Shown one piece after another: positions 9,742 through 17,963 of a DNA stretch of 64,000 bases. Source of the stretch: Chitinophagaceae bacterium (GTDB lineage Bacteria > Bacteroidota > Bacteroidia > Chitinophagales > Chitinophagaceae); NCBI GenBank assembly GCA_023229465.1, contig JALNZE010000017.1, positions 13,113 to 77,112 of the forward strand. Direction: 5' to 3'. The notes under the pieces are model-generated. The model was not told where the DNA came from and made no database searches. It saw only the letters and a list, made by a program, of their open reading frames with translations. Numbering within the stretch: the first letter of the stretch is position 1; each line of letters starts with the position of its first letter. Position numbers and translations under genes: made by a program.

Positions 9742-11039
9742 TTATAAAACAAGTGTCTGGATTGCATGTGGTAAAATATCAACTACTGCCGCATTTGTTC
9801 CGATGCATAAGTTATACGTCAGCTTTTTATCACTTTGATTCATCACTATTACTGCCATTTTCCCGTCTTTGTTTTTAAAAGAAGTAGTCAGTAACTGGCT
9901 CCTGCTGGCTGAAGCGCCAATCCTTTTAGCGCCCGGACGGATGAATTTGGAAAAATGGCCAATATAGTAATAGGAATTGGTATAAATAAGATCGCCAGTT
10001 GAAGTATTGGCATGTACCGGCGCAAAACAAAAATTACCCACATGATTGGGCCCCCCTGTTTCATCCAGTAAAATATTCCAATCGGTCCATCCAACGGTTC
10101 CATTGTTAAAATCATTGATCATAGAACGTCCATATTCTTCGCCCAACCCCATGCATATTTGGCAGCTTCCGGATCGTCGAAAATCACGTTGGCCCTATGA
10201 AACATCAGATCCCTGTTATGATCCCATACAATAATTTTTTTATCGGCCAGACCCTCTCTACGCATGGTTGGTCCCAGAAAATTTTTCAGGAAATCCCTTT
10301 CCTCTTCTGCTGTAAAAATGCAAGACTCCCATTTCTGTGTAGCCATGGGTTCATTCTGTACAGTGATACCCCAAAGAGGAATACCTTCTTTTTCATAAGC
10401 TTTGATAAACCTGGTAAAATAGTTGGCCCAGCTTTGTGCAAATGCCTGATTTAGTTTACCGCCATGCAGCATTTCATGATTTGTTTTCATAAAAGCCGGA
10501 GGGCTCCATGGGCTGGCATATAAGGGCAGTTTCCCGCCTGCAGCGGCAATGACTCTTTTAATAAAAGGAATACGAAATTGTTTATCATGGTCAACGGAGA
10601 ATGAAGTCAACTTGCTGTCCCCTTCCTTTACATAGGTATAACTACCACTACTGAAATCGCAGCTATGAATATTGGTTCTGGCCAGAGAATAGCCAATCCC
10701 TTTTTCTTTATCATAATAAGCCTGCAAAAATTCCTGTTGTTTTTTCCCGGGTAATTTTGCAAAAGTTTCAGCGCTGGCATCTGTTAGCGCGGCCCCGATC
10801 CCTAAAAAGGTCTGATAAGTCCTGGAAGGATCTACAAATACACTGATCTCACCCTCAACAGGCTGGGGCAGTTTTTTGAATACGGCTTTAGCGGTTTGTG
10901 TTAACCTGAGATTGGTGTTATCGGCAGTGGTATAAACGGTTACCGTTTTGCCCAAATAGCCGGCAGATACCTGTTTTTGATGCTGAGAAAAAGATACAAT
11001 GGTTACTACTACGAGTAATACAGTGAAGGCGGCTTTCAT
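9742..11039 (-). pseudogene. GH30 glycosidase pseudogene, internal deletion removes nucleophile
   Basis: Two reading frames together make one glucosylceramidase-like GH30 protein. The 5' part (11039 to about 10140) has a signal peptide, an N-terminal beta domain, the SPWSPPAFMKT motif and the acid/base Glu230 in VQNEPMA. The 3' part continues in another frame at GEEYGRSMINDFNN and keeps the family end (GNFCFAPVH, SKFIRPGAKRI). Between KYAWG and GEEYG roughly 40-46 residues that normally contain the HWY and FTE nucleophile segments are absent. The loss is not a multiple of three, so the frame breaks and a stop follows at 10119. The junction sits in TGGGGTTGGGC, so slippage between short TGGG repeats is plausible. 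The intact paralogue-like gene at 60596-62005 shows what is missing. Confidence 0.85.
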
Positions 11040-11358
11040 AAATGGCGGGTTTTTAATCGTATATAATGATGTCTATCCATCAATGTTAATTGACGGATAT
11101 AACAATCGTAACAGGTTAAATATAAAAAATAGTTTAGAAAAGGACCAGGCTTATTTATTGTCCCCATAACCTGCTAAATAATGTTGTTGGCAATTCCCTG
11201 GATATTACGGTTTTAGCTGATAATGTATGTTTTGTTTAAAAATCACCTCTTCCGCTACTTACCCCCCCCCTCCCATAATAGTATCAAACATACGTTTTTG
11301 ATCCTTAACTTTAACCCACACGAATTGAGTACCTATCTTCCCTAACAATTGATCATTT
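11040..11358. promoter_or_regulatory. Divergent intergenic region with C9 tract and possible promoters
   Basis: These 319 bases separate the GH30 pseudogene from the gamma-glutamyltransferase gene. At 11285-11292 the minus strand reads TATGTTTG, a perfect -7 element but 246 bases from the pseudogene start. At 11291-11298 the plus strand reads TACGTTTT, one mismatch from consensus and 60 bases from the plus-strand ATG. A run of nine C residues (11272-11280) lies just upstream. Near 11081-11094 there is TCAATGTTAATTGA, a weak inverted repeat. I see no gene here. Confidence 0.35.
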
Positions 11359-13275
11359 ATGAAAAAAATCTTTTTCTCCGGCGTATTGTTTATCTTTTTC
11401 TTTTCGGCCTCCGCGCAACCAACACAGAAACCTCCTTTGCATGGTAAAAACTGGATGGCCATTACCGGAAAACCGCTTGCCGCAACAGCAGGGTCTATGG
11501 TTTTTCAAAAAGGAGGTAATGCGGTTGATGCTGCCTGTGCCATGCTGGCCGCTACCTGTACCATGTGGGATGTACTGAGTTGGGGCGGTGAAACACAGGC
11601 CCTGATTTATAATCCAAAAACAAAAAAAGTAATCGCCATTAATGCCATGGGGGTAGCGCCCACCGGTGCAACGGTTGATTTTTTTACCGGTAAAGGCTAC
11701 CATTTTCCACCTGAATACGGTCCATTAGCGGCCACCACACCCGGAACCGTTGGGGGCCTATGTTTGATGTTGGCCGACTATGGCACCATGAGCCTGAAAG
11801 AAGTGCTGGCGCCTGCCATGCAACTGGCAGCCGGCTACCCTATTGAAGCCCAAACTGCCAATAGCATGGAAAGGGGTAAAGAAATGATTAAACAATGGCC
11901 CTATTCAAAAGCGGTTTTCTTAACACATCCCAACGAAAAAAGAGAAGCGCCTGAGGCAGGAGAAATATTTGTACAAAAAGATTTACTGGCAACACTTTCC
12001 AAACTGGTAGAAGCTGAACAAAAAGCGCTGAAGAATAAGAAAAACCGTAAAGAAGCCATCATGGCCGCCTACGACCGTTTTTACAAAGGAGATATTGCAG
12101 CAGAATTTGTGAGAGGCAGTAAAGAACAGGGAGGATTAATTACGATGGAAGACCTTGCCAAATGGAAACCATTGGTGGAAGAACCCTTACAAACCAACTA
12201 TAAAGGGATTGATGTATATAAATTGCAGCAGTGGACACAGGGGCCCATGCTTTTGCAATCGCTGAATATTTTAGAGAATTTCGACCTGAAATCAATGGGC
12301 TATAATAGCACCCAATACTTGCATACTTTATACCAAACATTGAATCTGACTTTTGCTGATCGTGATTTTTATTATGGCGATCCATACTTTCCTCCTGAAG
12401 AACCTATGAAAGGATTATTGAGTAAGGCTTATGCCAAAGAAAGAGCTGAACAAATTTTAGCGGACAGGAATGATGCCAAGGCAGGGCCAGGTGATCCTTA
12501 TCCGTATGAAGGAAAAGTAAACCCATTTTTGGATTTGATCAAACAAAGAGAATCTTTACTGGATAGCGCTGGTAAATCAGGAACGGCCATTCCCAAACAT
12601 GATCAGACAACTATTAATAGCACTGAAATCAATCAGGCATTAGCGAAAACGGATGAATTGTATATGGACAGGTTATGGCGTGGTACTACTTCAGTAGAAG
12701 CCGCCGATACTTCCGGCTGGGTTGTATCTATCACGCCCAGTGGCGGATGGCTGCCTGCCTGCATTGCAGGTAATACGGGTATCGGTATGAGTCAGCGTAT
12801 GCAGAGCTTTGTATTAGATCCGGCCATTGATCCATTTAATGTGGTAGCCCCGGGAAAAAGACCCAGGGTTACTTTAACACCATCACTGGCGCTTAAAGAT
12901 GGCAAACCGTTTTTATGTTTTGGTGTTCAGGGTGGCGATACGCAGGATCAGAATCTATTGCAGTTCTTTTTAAACATGGTAGAGTTCAATATGACGGTTC
13001 AGCAGGCTACAGAAGCGGCCAATTTTAATACCAATCAATTGTGGCTGTCTTTAGGGGGGAGTAAAACTATGGACAGAAAACCAAGGCCGGGCAATATTTT
13101 ATTATCTAATAGTACACCTGAAGCCGTGCGCAATGAACTAAAGAAAATGGGCTACCACATTACACTTGGCAATCGAACCAGCGGGCCCATTAATGCCATT
13201 TATTTTGACTGGAAACATGGAAGCCTATGGGGTGGCAGCAGTAATAATGGGGAGGATTATGGGATCGGGTGGTGA
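11359..13275 (+). CDS. Gamma-glutamyltransferase family protein (Ntn hydrolase)
   Basis: The 638-residue product has a signal peptide (MKKIFFSGVLFIFFFSASAQ) and the gamma-glutamyltranspeptidase fold. Near the N-terminus AATAGSMVFQKGGNAVDAA is the usual family start. The autocatalytic cleavage site is RLWRGTTSVEAAD with Thr443 as the likely nucleophile of the small subunit. PRVTLTPSLALKDGKPFL and the Gly-Gly stretch after it match the family C-terminal half. The TT-S-V-E-A-A-D form departs from the classical TTHxSVVD, so the substrate may differ from glutathione. It is probably periplasmic. The gene stands alone on the plus strand, divergent from the GH30 pseudogene and convergent with the serine hydrolase. 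Confidence 0.88.
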   Translation: MKKIFFSGVLFIFFFSASAQPTQKPPLHGKNWMAITGKPLAATAGSMVFQKGGNAVDAACAMLAATCTMWDVLSWGGETQALIYNPKTKKVIAINAMGVAPTGATVDFFTGKGYHFPPEYGPLAATTPGTVGGLCLMLADYGTMSLKEVLAPAMQLAAGYPIEAQTANSMERGKEMIKQWPYSKAVFLTHPNEKREAPEAGEIFVQKDLLATLSKLVEAEQKALKNKKNRKEAIMAAYDRFYKGDIAAEFVRGSKEQGGLITMEDLAKWKPLVEEPLQTNYKGIDVYKLQQWTQGPMLLQSLNILENFDLKSMGYNSTQYLHTLYQTLNLTFADRDFYYGDPYFPPEEPMKGLLSKAYAKERAEQILADRNDAKAGPGDPYPYEGKVNPFLDLIKQRESLLDSAGKSGTAIPKHDQTTINSTEINQALAKTDELYMDRLWRGTTSVEAADTSGWVVSITPSGGWLPACIAGNTGIGMSQRMQSFVLDPAIDPFNVVAPGKRPRVTLTPSLALKDGKPFLCFGVQGGDTQDQNLLQFFLNMVEFNMTVQQATEAANFNTNQLWLSLGGSKTMDRKPRPGNILLSNSTPEAVRNELKKMGYHITLGNRTSGPINAIYFDWKHGSLWGGSSNNGEDYGIGW

Positions 13276-13283
13276 CATGATAA

Positions 13284-13337
13284 TTAATTATTTAGTTTGA
13301 CAAATCATCCATCAATCGGATAATCGTTACAGGCTAT
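13284..13337 (-). pseudogene. Relic of an SDR gene 3' end; left copy of a 54-bp direct repeat
   Basis: The minus strand of these 54 bases reads IACNDYPIDG-stop-FVKLNN-stop. It matches the last 17 residues of the intact SDR at 21086-21853 (ITGNDYPIDGGFVKLNN) apart from two substitutions and one stop in place of Gly. At DNA level 47 of 54 bases agree, with 21 identical bases in a row (13308-13328 against 21110-21130). Both copies face the same way, so they form direct repeats about 7.8 kb apart. They enclose the serine hydrolase, TetR and RND efflux genes. The serine hydrolase stop codon (13334-13336) lies inside this repeat. Confidence 0.75.
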
Positions 13338-14575
13338 TCGCAATATTTCATTATAGCGGCAAATACCTGCTCTCTTATCGGATTTAGATTATAATATTCC
13401 TTGTTTTCTAATAATCCATTATTCTGGCGATTAATCATCAAAATAACAGAAATATCAAATTGGGGAATTACCGCGATGCTTGTTCCTGTAAATCCTGTAT
13501 GACCAAAACTACCTTCACCGGCATTTTTCATGAACGGGTTCTGAGAATCCATCATCCAACCTAATCCATTATTAAATTTATCTTTTGTTAAAAATAAATT
13601 GATCGTATTTTTTGAAATGAATTGACGAGCCCCTGATTTTCCATCCTGTTTTAAAACATCAATTAATTTTTGTAAATCATCAATGGTAGAAAATAATCCG
13701 GCAGCGCCGGAAATTCCACCATTGGCATACCAGGTGATTCCGTCATTTACTTCTCCTTTTAGTGTATAATTCCGCCAACCAGTCCATTGGTCAGGATCAA
13801 TACTACTAATTTTAAAACCAAGGGTCGAATCCGTCACCATTCTTCTTTCATAAGGGTTTCCATGTGATGTAGCCGCTATTTTATATCCACTTCCCTTTTC
13901 AAGTGGTTTAAACATCGTATGAATCATGTTAAGTGGATTAAAAATATTTTGTTGCATATATTGTTCCAAGGTAAGGCCGGATAGATTTTCAATAATTTTA
14001 CCCAATAGTACAAATGCCAGGTCACTGTAACGTCTCTCTTTACCAACAGGAAACATCAGGGGAAGCTCTTCGATAAACTTATAGGACTCTTGTTTGTTCT
14101 TACAAAAATAATACAACGGGTACCATTCATAAAGCCCTGATGTATGTGTAAGCAGGTGCCTGATTGTTATTTCTTTTTTATATGGCGCATTAAATGCTTT
14201 GATATATTTAGACACAGGGTCATCTACCTTTAAAAGCCCGGCATCAACCAGTAGCATTATTGAGGTAGTAGTACCCACAACCTTGGTAAGTGATGCAATG
14301 TCGTAGAGGTGATTAACCGTTGTCTTTTCCGGATTAGTAATATGTAGTTCCGTGTAATCCTTTATTTGAGCATACCCAAACGCTTTTTTATACACCGTTT
14401 TTTGGCCCTGTTTGATTAAAATTACGGCACCGGGTATTTTCGATTGATCTACCTGGCTTTGTAAAATGGCATTAATACCGGAAATAAGCATTGCTTTTTT
14501 TTCTTTTTGTTGGGCAACAGAAAGAAAACTGGTAAAAAATAAGGCAATTAGTAAAATGGATACTTTTTTTGACAT
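13334..14575 (-). CDS. Serine hydrolase, class C beta-lactamase/penicillin-binding fold
   Basis: This 413-residue exported protein (signal peptide ending LSVAQQ) belongs to the beta-lactamase family of serine hydrolases (DUF/PF00144 type). The catalytic SxxK is Ser95-Leu-Thr-Lys98 in YDIASLTKVVG. The second motif is Tyr183-Ser-Asp185 in RRYSDLAF, and HTGFTGTS near residue 355 takes the place of the KTG box. HLLTHTSGLYEW is the usual family signature. Likely activities are esterase, peptidase or D-aminopeptidase on peptidoglycan; sequence alone does not decide. A perfect -7 element (TAATTTTG on the minus strand, 14662-14655) lies 80 bases upstream of the start. The stop falls inside the SDR-derived direct repeat. 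Confidence 0.9.
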   Translation of the reverse strand: MSKKVSILLIALFFTSFLSVAQQKEKKAMLISGINAILQSQVDQSKIPGAVILIKQGQKTVYKKAFGYAQIKDYTELHITNPEKTTVNHLYDIASLTKVVGTTTSIMLLVDAGLLKVDDPVSKYIKAFNAPYKKEITIRHLLTHTSGLYEWYPLYYFCKNKQESYKFIEELPLMFPVGKERRYSDLAFVLLGKIIENLSGLTLEQYMQQNIFNPLNMIHTMFKPLEKGSGYKIAATSHGNPYERRMVTDSTLGFKISSIDPDQWTGWRNYTLKGEVNDGITWYANGGISGAAGLFSTIDDLQKLIDVLKQDGKSGARQFISKNTINLFLTKDKFNNGLGWMMDSQNPFMKNAGEGSFGHTGFTGTSIAVIPQFDISVILMINRQNNGLLENKEYYNLNPIREQVFAAIMKYCE

Positions 14576-14654
14576 TTTGGTTACATTTTAATACACTATT
14601 ACTGGCTACGAAGGACATATTTTGTGACGCTGGTTAAAATAGCCGCTCACAAAA

Positions 14655-14662
14655 CAAAATTA
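14655..14662 (-). promoter_or_regulatory. -7 promoter element TAATTTTG for serine hydrolase
   Basis: The minus strand reads TAATTTTG, an exact TAnnTTTG match, 80 bases upstream of the serine hydrolase start. The palindrome at 14671-14686 lies nine bases further upstream, where a bound activator for the divergent promoter could interfere with this one. Confidence 0.45.
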
Positions 14663-14670
14663 TTGTTCTA

Positions 14671-14686
14671 TGTAACAAAAGTTACA
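14671..14686. promoter_or_regulatory. Crp/Fnr-type operator TGTAACAAAAGTTACA
   Basis: This is a perfect 6+6 inverted repeat with a 4-base centre. The core GTAAC-N4-GTTAC (14672-14685) recurs at 31193, 33281 and 33383. Here 21 bases separate the core from the -7 element TACATTTG at 14707-14714, close to the 22 bases at the other three sites. That spacing suits a Crp/Fnr-superfamily activator overlapping the -41 region. Confidence 0.6.
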
Positions 14687-14706
14687 CTTCCCTGAAAATA
14701 AATATA

Positions 14707-14730
14707 TACATTTGTGAGTGAATATTCACT
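14707..14730 (+). promoter_or_regulatory. -7 element TACATTTG followed by TetR-like palindrome
   Basis: TACATTTG (14707-14714) is a perfect -7 element. Two bases later comes AGTGAATATTCACT (14717-14730), a perfect 14-bp palindrome that would cover the transcription start. A near copy, AGCGACTATTCACT (12 of 14), sits directly after a TATATTTT element in front of the efflux operon at 15565-15578. Placement and the adjacent tetR-family gene suggest this is its operator. Confidence 0.5.
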
Positions 14731-14750
14731 AACTAACTAAAACTGCCCCC

Positions 14751-14846
14751 ATGAATGGTAAAAATAAAATAGCTCCCGGGTTCTTAACAATGGGCGCTTG
14801 TATGACTTACGGATCGGTGCAACCAATAAAAATGTTAGCAAAATAG
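14751..14846 (+). CDS. Possible small ORF, 31 residues
   Basis: ATG at 14751 opens a 31-residue frame (MNGKNKIAPGFLTMGACMTYG and ten more residues) ending with TAG at 14844-14846. It begins about 36 bases after the -7 element at 14707-14714 and would be the first reading frame on that transcript. The transcript would continue into the TetR gene 102 bases later. No homologue or domain is recognised. It may be a leader peptide, a relic of a larger gene, or chance. The doubly controlled promoter in front is the only reason to list it. Confidence 0.3.
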   Translation: MNGKNKIAPGFLTMGACMTYGSVQPIKMLAK

Positions 14847-14948
14847 TTCCAAAAAAACAGTTTGGAGGTATTGGGTATTCTTGAATAAATAATCACCTGA
14901 TACAGTAATAAGTACGGCATAGATGTGTAAACCAACTAAAATATTATA

Positions 14949-15539
14949 ATGGAAATGAAAGTACGCCAATTTGAAATTATTGAAGCCGCCGGTAAAATCA
15001 TTACGGAATACGGGCTGGCCGGGCTAACTACAAAAAAGCTTGCCGAAACGGTGGGTTTCGCAGAGAGCGCGCTATACCGTCATTTTAAAGGCAAAGCAGA
15101 AATTATCGATACAATGCTTCAATACCTTGCTGCCGATATGGACAAACGGCTTACTACCTGTGTTACAAAATTGGATGATCCTTTTGAAAAACTCAAGGCA
15201 ATATTTAATGACCAGTTTGACTTTTTTGAAAAAAATCCTCATTTCCTGGTTGCTATCTTTTCAGAAGGGCTACTGGAGGAAAGTAAACAGATCAATGCGG
15301 CTATTATGCAAATAATGGCAACCAAAAAAAAACATCTCTTGCCCATTATTAAGCAGGGCCAACTGGAAGGAATTATTGGAACATCAGTACCCACAGAGGA
15401 TATACTGCATATTATCATGGGCAGTTTCAGGCTGCACATGCTGCAATGGCGAATGACAGAATTTTCATTCGATGTGAAACTAAAGGGGAATAAACTCATG
15501 AAAAGCATTTTTACTTTAATAAAAGCTGATAAAAAATAA
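14949..15539 (+). CDS. TetR/AcrR family transcriptional regulator
   Basis: The 196-residue protein has a TetR N-terminal helix-turn-helix at about residues 22-50 (GLTTKKLAETVGFAESALYRHFKGKAEI) and a helical ligand-binding domain with no recognised ligand signature. It lies 52 bases upstream of a TolC-adaptor-RND operon on the same strand, the usual place for a local repressor of an efflux pump. Palindromes AGTGAATATTCACT (14717-14730) and AGCGACTATTCACT (15565-15578) at the two promoters are good candidates for its operators. It would then repress both its own transcript and the pump until a pump substrate binds. That model is inferred from position and motif. Confidence 0.92.
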   Translation: MEMKVRQFEIIEAAGKIITEYGLAGLTTKKLAETVGFAESALYRHFKGKAEIIDTMLQYLAADMDKRLTTCVTKLDDPFEKLKAIFNDQFDFFEKNPHFLVAIFSEGLLEESKQINAAIMQIMATKKKHLLPIIKQGQLEGIIGTSVPTEDILHIIMGSFRLHMLQWRMTEFSFDVKLKGNKLMKSIFTLIKADKK

Positions 15540-15556
15540 AATCCTTTCATCCAACT

Positions 15557-15578
15557 TATATTTTAGCGACTATTCACT
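15557..15578 (+). promoter_or_regulatory. Efflux operon promoter and TetR-like operator
   Basis: TATATTTT (15557-15564) is one mismatch from TAnnTTTG. It is directly followed by AGCGACTATTCACT (15565-15578), which matches the perfect palindrome at 14717-14730 in 12 of 14 bases. The TolC start codon follows at 15592. A repressor bound here would block the start site of the efflux operon. Confidence 0.45.
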
Positions 15579-15591
15579 TAATAAATAAATC

Positions 15592-16896
15592 ATGAAACAA
15601 CTGTTATTCACATTACTATTACTATCACTCCTCTTAGCGCCAGGCTACAGCCAGGTAATGAGCCTAAAGCAATGTATTGATTCGGCTATTCAAAATAATT
15701 ATAACGCAAGAATAGCCGGGTATGAAGTACTGCAGGCACAGGAAAAAATAGCAGAAGCAAAAGGCAATCTGCTACCCAAAATAAATACAGCCATTGACTA
15801 CCGCTATTATACCAATCTTCCTTACCAGTTATTACCGGCAGCAGTATTTGGAGGTCCGGCAGGTACTTACAAAGAAGCACAATTTGGTGTTCCACATAAT
15901 ATCAATGCCAATGTTCAGCTAACTTATCCACTATATAACCCGGTAATACAGGCCAATATAAAAACCATACAAACGGGGGAAGAGATGGCTGGTCTGCAAA
16001 AAATTAAATCGCAGGAAGAAATTGCAATGGAAGTTTCAAATATTTATTACAATGCACAGGTATTGATTAACCAGCTTGGATTTATCGACAGCAATATTGT
16101 AAATAGCAGGAAATTACTATCAGTTATGGATTTACTCTATCAGCAACAAATGGCAAAGGGAACTGATGTGGAGAAAATTAATTTACAGTTAGCTCAGTTA
16201 CTTACACAAAAAGAAACAGTAGAGAGTCAATACAGCCAGGTAATGAATATTTTAAAGTTTCTGATAGGTAAATCTCAAGATGGTACCATTAGCATTGAAG
16301 CAAACAGGCGCAGCAATGAATATCCGGTAATAGACGACAATCCGCTTACAGAAATAAAATTGGTAGAAAAGCAGGTTAGTTTTTTACAAACAGAGAAATA
16401 TGCCATGCAAAAATCAAGGCTTCCGGCAATTAACCTGAATGGTTTATATGGCACAACCGGCTTTGGCGCCAACGGTTCCAATAGCTTTTTAAAATTGTAT
16501 CCATTGGGTTATGCCGGCATACAGGTTATTATGCCAATATACACCGGCAATCTAACCAGGCAGAAAATAAAAGGGAAAGAATTAGAAATAGAAAAAACAG
16601 GCATTAAACTACAAATGGTAAGAGAGAAATATAAGGTAGACAAATTGAATAATACCTACCAATTAAATATTATACACAAAAGCCTGATAACTATTCAGCA
16701 ACAGGTAAAATTGGCCCAAACAATTTATGCGAAAACCATACTGCAACAAAAAGAAGGGATAGCCACAATTACTGATGTATTGCTGGCCGATAATGCGGTA
16801 AGGGAAGCCCAGCAAAATTATATCGCTTCATTGATTGCTTTAAGCAGGGCAGAAATAGAATTTAAAAAACTCACCGGAAATCTTTTAAATAAATAA
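15592..16896 (+). CDS. TolC family outer-membrane efflux protein
   Basis: This 434-residue protein has a signal peptide (MKQLLFTLLLLSLLLAPGYSQ) and the paired repeats of TolC channels. The first repeat begins MSLKQCIDSAIQNNYNARIAGYEVLQAQEKIAEAKG, and the C-terminal repeat contains KTILQQKEGIATITDVLLADNAVREAQQNY. It is the first gene of a three-gene operon, with two bases before the adaptor. It supplies the outer-membrane duct for the HAE1-type pump encoded at 17964. The two halves and overall length are normal for the family. Confidence 0.93.
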   Translation: MKQLLFTLLLLSLLLAPGYSQVMSLKQCIDSAIQNNYNARIAGYEVLQAQEKIAEAKGNLLPKINTAIDYRYYTNLPYQLLPAAVFGGPAGTYKEAQFGVPHNINANVQLTYPLYNPVIQANIKTIQTGEEMAGLQKIKSQEEIAMEVSNIYYNAQVLINQLGFIDSNIVNSRKLLSVMDLLYQQQMAKGTDVEKINLQLAQLLTQKETVESQYSQVMNILKFLIGKSQDGTISIEANRRSNEYPVIDDNPLTEIKLVEKQVSFLQTEKYAMQKSRLPAINLNGLYGTTGFGANGSNSFLKLYPLGYAGIQVIMPIYTGNLTRQKIKGKELEIEKTGIKLQMVREKYKVDKLNNTYQLNIIHKSLITIQQQVKLAQTIYAKTILQQKEGIATITDVLLADNAVREAQQNYIASLIALSRAEIEFKKLTGNLLNK

Positions 16897-16898
16897 TT

Positions 16899-17951
16899 AT
16901 GAAAAAACTATTGTACATCATCCCAATTATTGCCATTGCAGCGATTATAATTATAAAACTTAAAAGCAATAAGAATGAAGCTCAGAAAAAGGTTTACCAC
17001 TTCAATAAAGAACAAACGATTACAGTACAGGCAGACACATTGAAATGGCAGTTAGCTAATACAGAGAATTTCTTTACAGGTACATTTGAGCCGAATAAGG
17101 AAACCAAATTAAGTGCAGAAACACAAGGTAAAATAAATACAATTTATGTGGATGCAGGTAGTTTTGTTCGAAGGGGACAACCCGTAATAAAATTAGATGA
17201 TGCTTTACTAAAACTTCAACTTCAATCCATAGATGTACAAATTGAAGGTTTAGAAACAGATGTAAAAAGGTATACTATTCTTAGCAATGCCGATGCCATC
17301 CAGGGAGTACAATTGGAAAAAGCAGTATTGGGTTTAAAATCCGCCAAAGTTCAACGCAGCACCTTGCTTGAACAAATAAATAAATCGACTATAACCTCCC
17401 CTTTTGACGGAATAGTAACCATGAAACTTACTGAAATAGGCGCGTTTGCCGCCCCAGGCACCCCACTGCTTCAAATAACTGATATTCATCAGCTACGATT
17501 CACTGTAAATATGACTGAAAGTGATTTAAGTTTATTCAAAACCAATCAAACGTATTCTGTAAAGTCGGATGTATATCCTGACTTACATTTTCCCGGAAAA
17601 ATAATTCTGATAGGGAGTAAGAGTAATGTGGCGAATAGTTATCCTGTTCAATTTTTAGTTGCCAATACCGCTGATCTTACCATAAAGTCCGGAATGTTTG
17701 GTAAAGTGCTGGTTAGTACAATAAAAAATAAAGAAAGTTTGATAATTAATTCTTCTGCCATTGTTGGGTCTGGCGTTCAACCACAGGTTTATTTGATAAA
17801 AGATGGGAAGGCTGTACTTCAAAATATCGTTATTTTAAACCGAATCCAAAATAAAGTAATAGTAAAAAGTGGGTTGAAAGAAGGAGATGTGATTATAACC
17901 AATGGCTTTATTAATCTTTTTGACGGAGCCAATGTATTCATTAAAAACTAA
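16899..17951 (+). CDS. RND efflux periplasmic adaptor subunit, membrane anchored
   Basis: The 350-residue adaptor starts with a membrane anchor (LLYIIPIIAIAAIIIIK) rather than a lipobox. The lipoyl halves are GKINTIYVDAGSFVRRGQPVIKLDD and ITSPFDGIVTMKLTEIGAFAAPGTPL, separated by a short alpha hairpin, and are followed by the beta-barrel and membrane-proximal domains. The short hairpin contrasts with AcrA-type adaptors. It lies between the TolC and permease genes with gaps of 2 and 12 bases, so the three are one operon, probably under the TetR regulator just upstream. Confidence 0.92.
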   Translation: MKKLLYIIPIIAIAAIIIIKLKSNKNEAQKKVYHFNKEQTITVQADTLKWQLANTENFFTGTFEPNKETKLSAETQGKINTIYVDAGSFVRRGQPVIKLDDALLKLQLQSIDVQIEGLETDVKRYTILSNADAIQGVQLEKAVLGLKSAKVQRSTLLEQINKSTITSPFDGIVTMKLTEIGAFAAPGTPLLQITDIHQLRFTVNMTESDLSLFKTNQTYSVKSDVYPDLHFPGKIILIGSKSNVANSYPVQFLVANTADLTIKSGMFGKVLVSTIKNKESLIINSSAIVGSGVQPQVYLIKDGKAVLQNIVILNRIQNKVIVKSGLKEGDVIITNGFINLFDGANVFIKN

Positions 17952-17963
17952 TCACTAAAAGTC

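Noticed and set aside
10119..10152. Simple one-base sequencing frameshift in the GH30 gene
   Set aside because: About 40-46 conserved residues including the nucleophile segment are absent at the junction, so a base-calling error alone cannot explain it.
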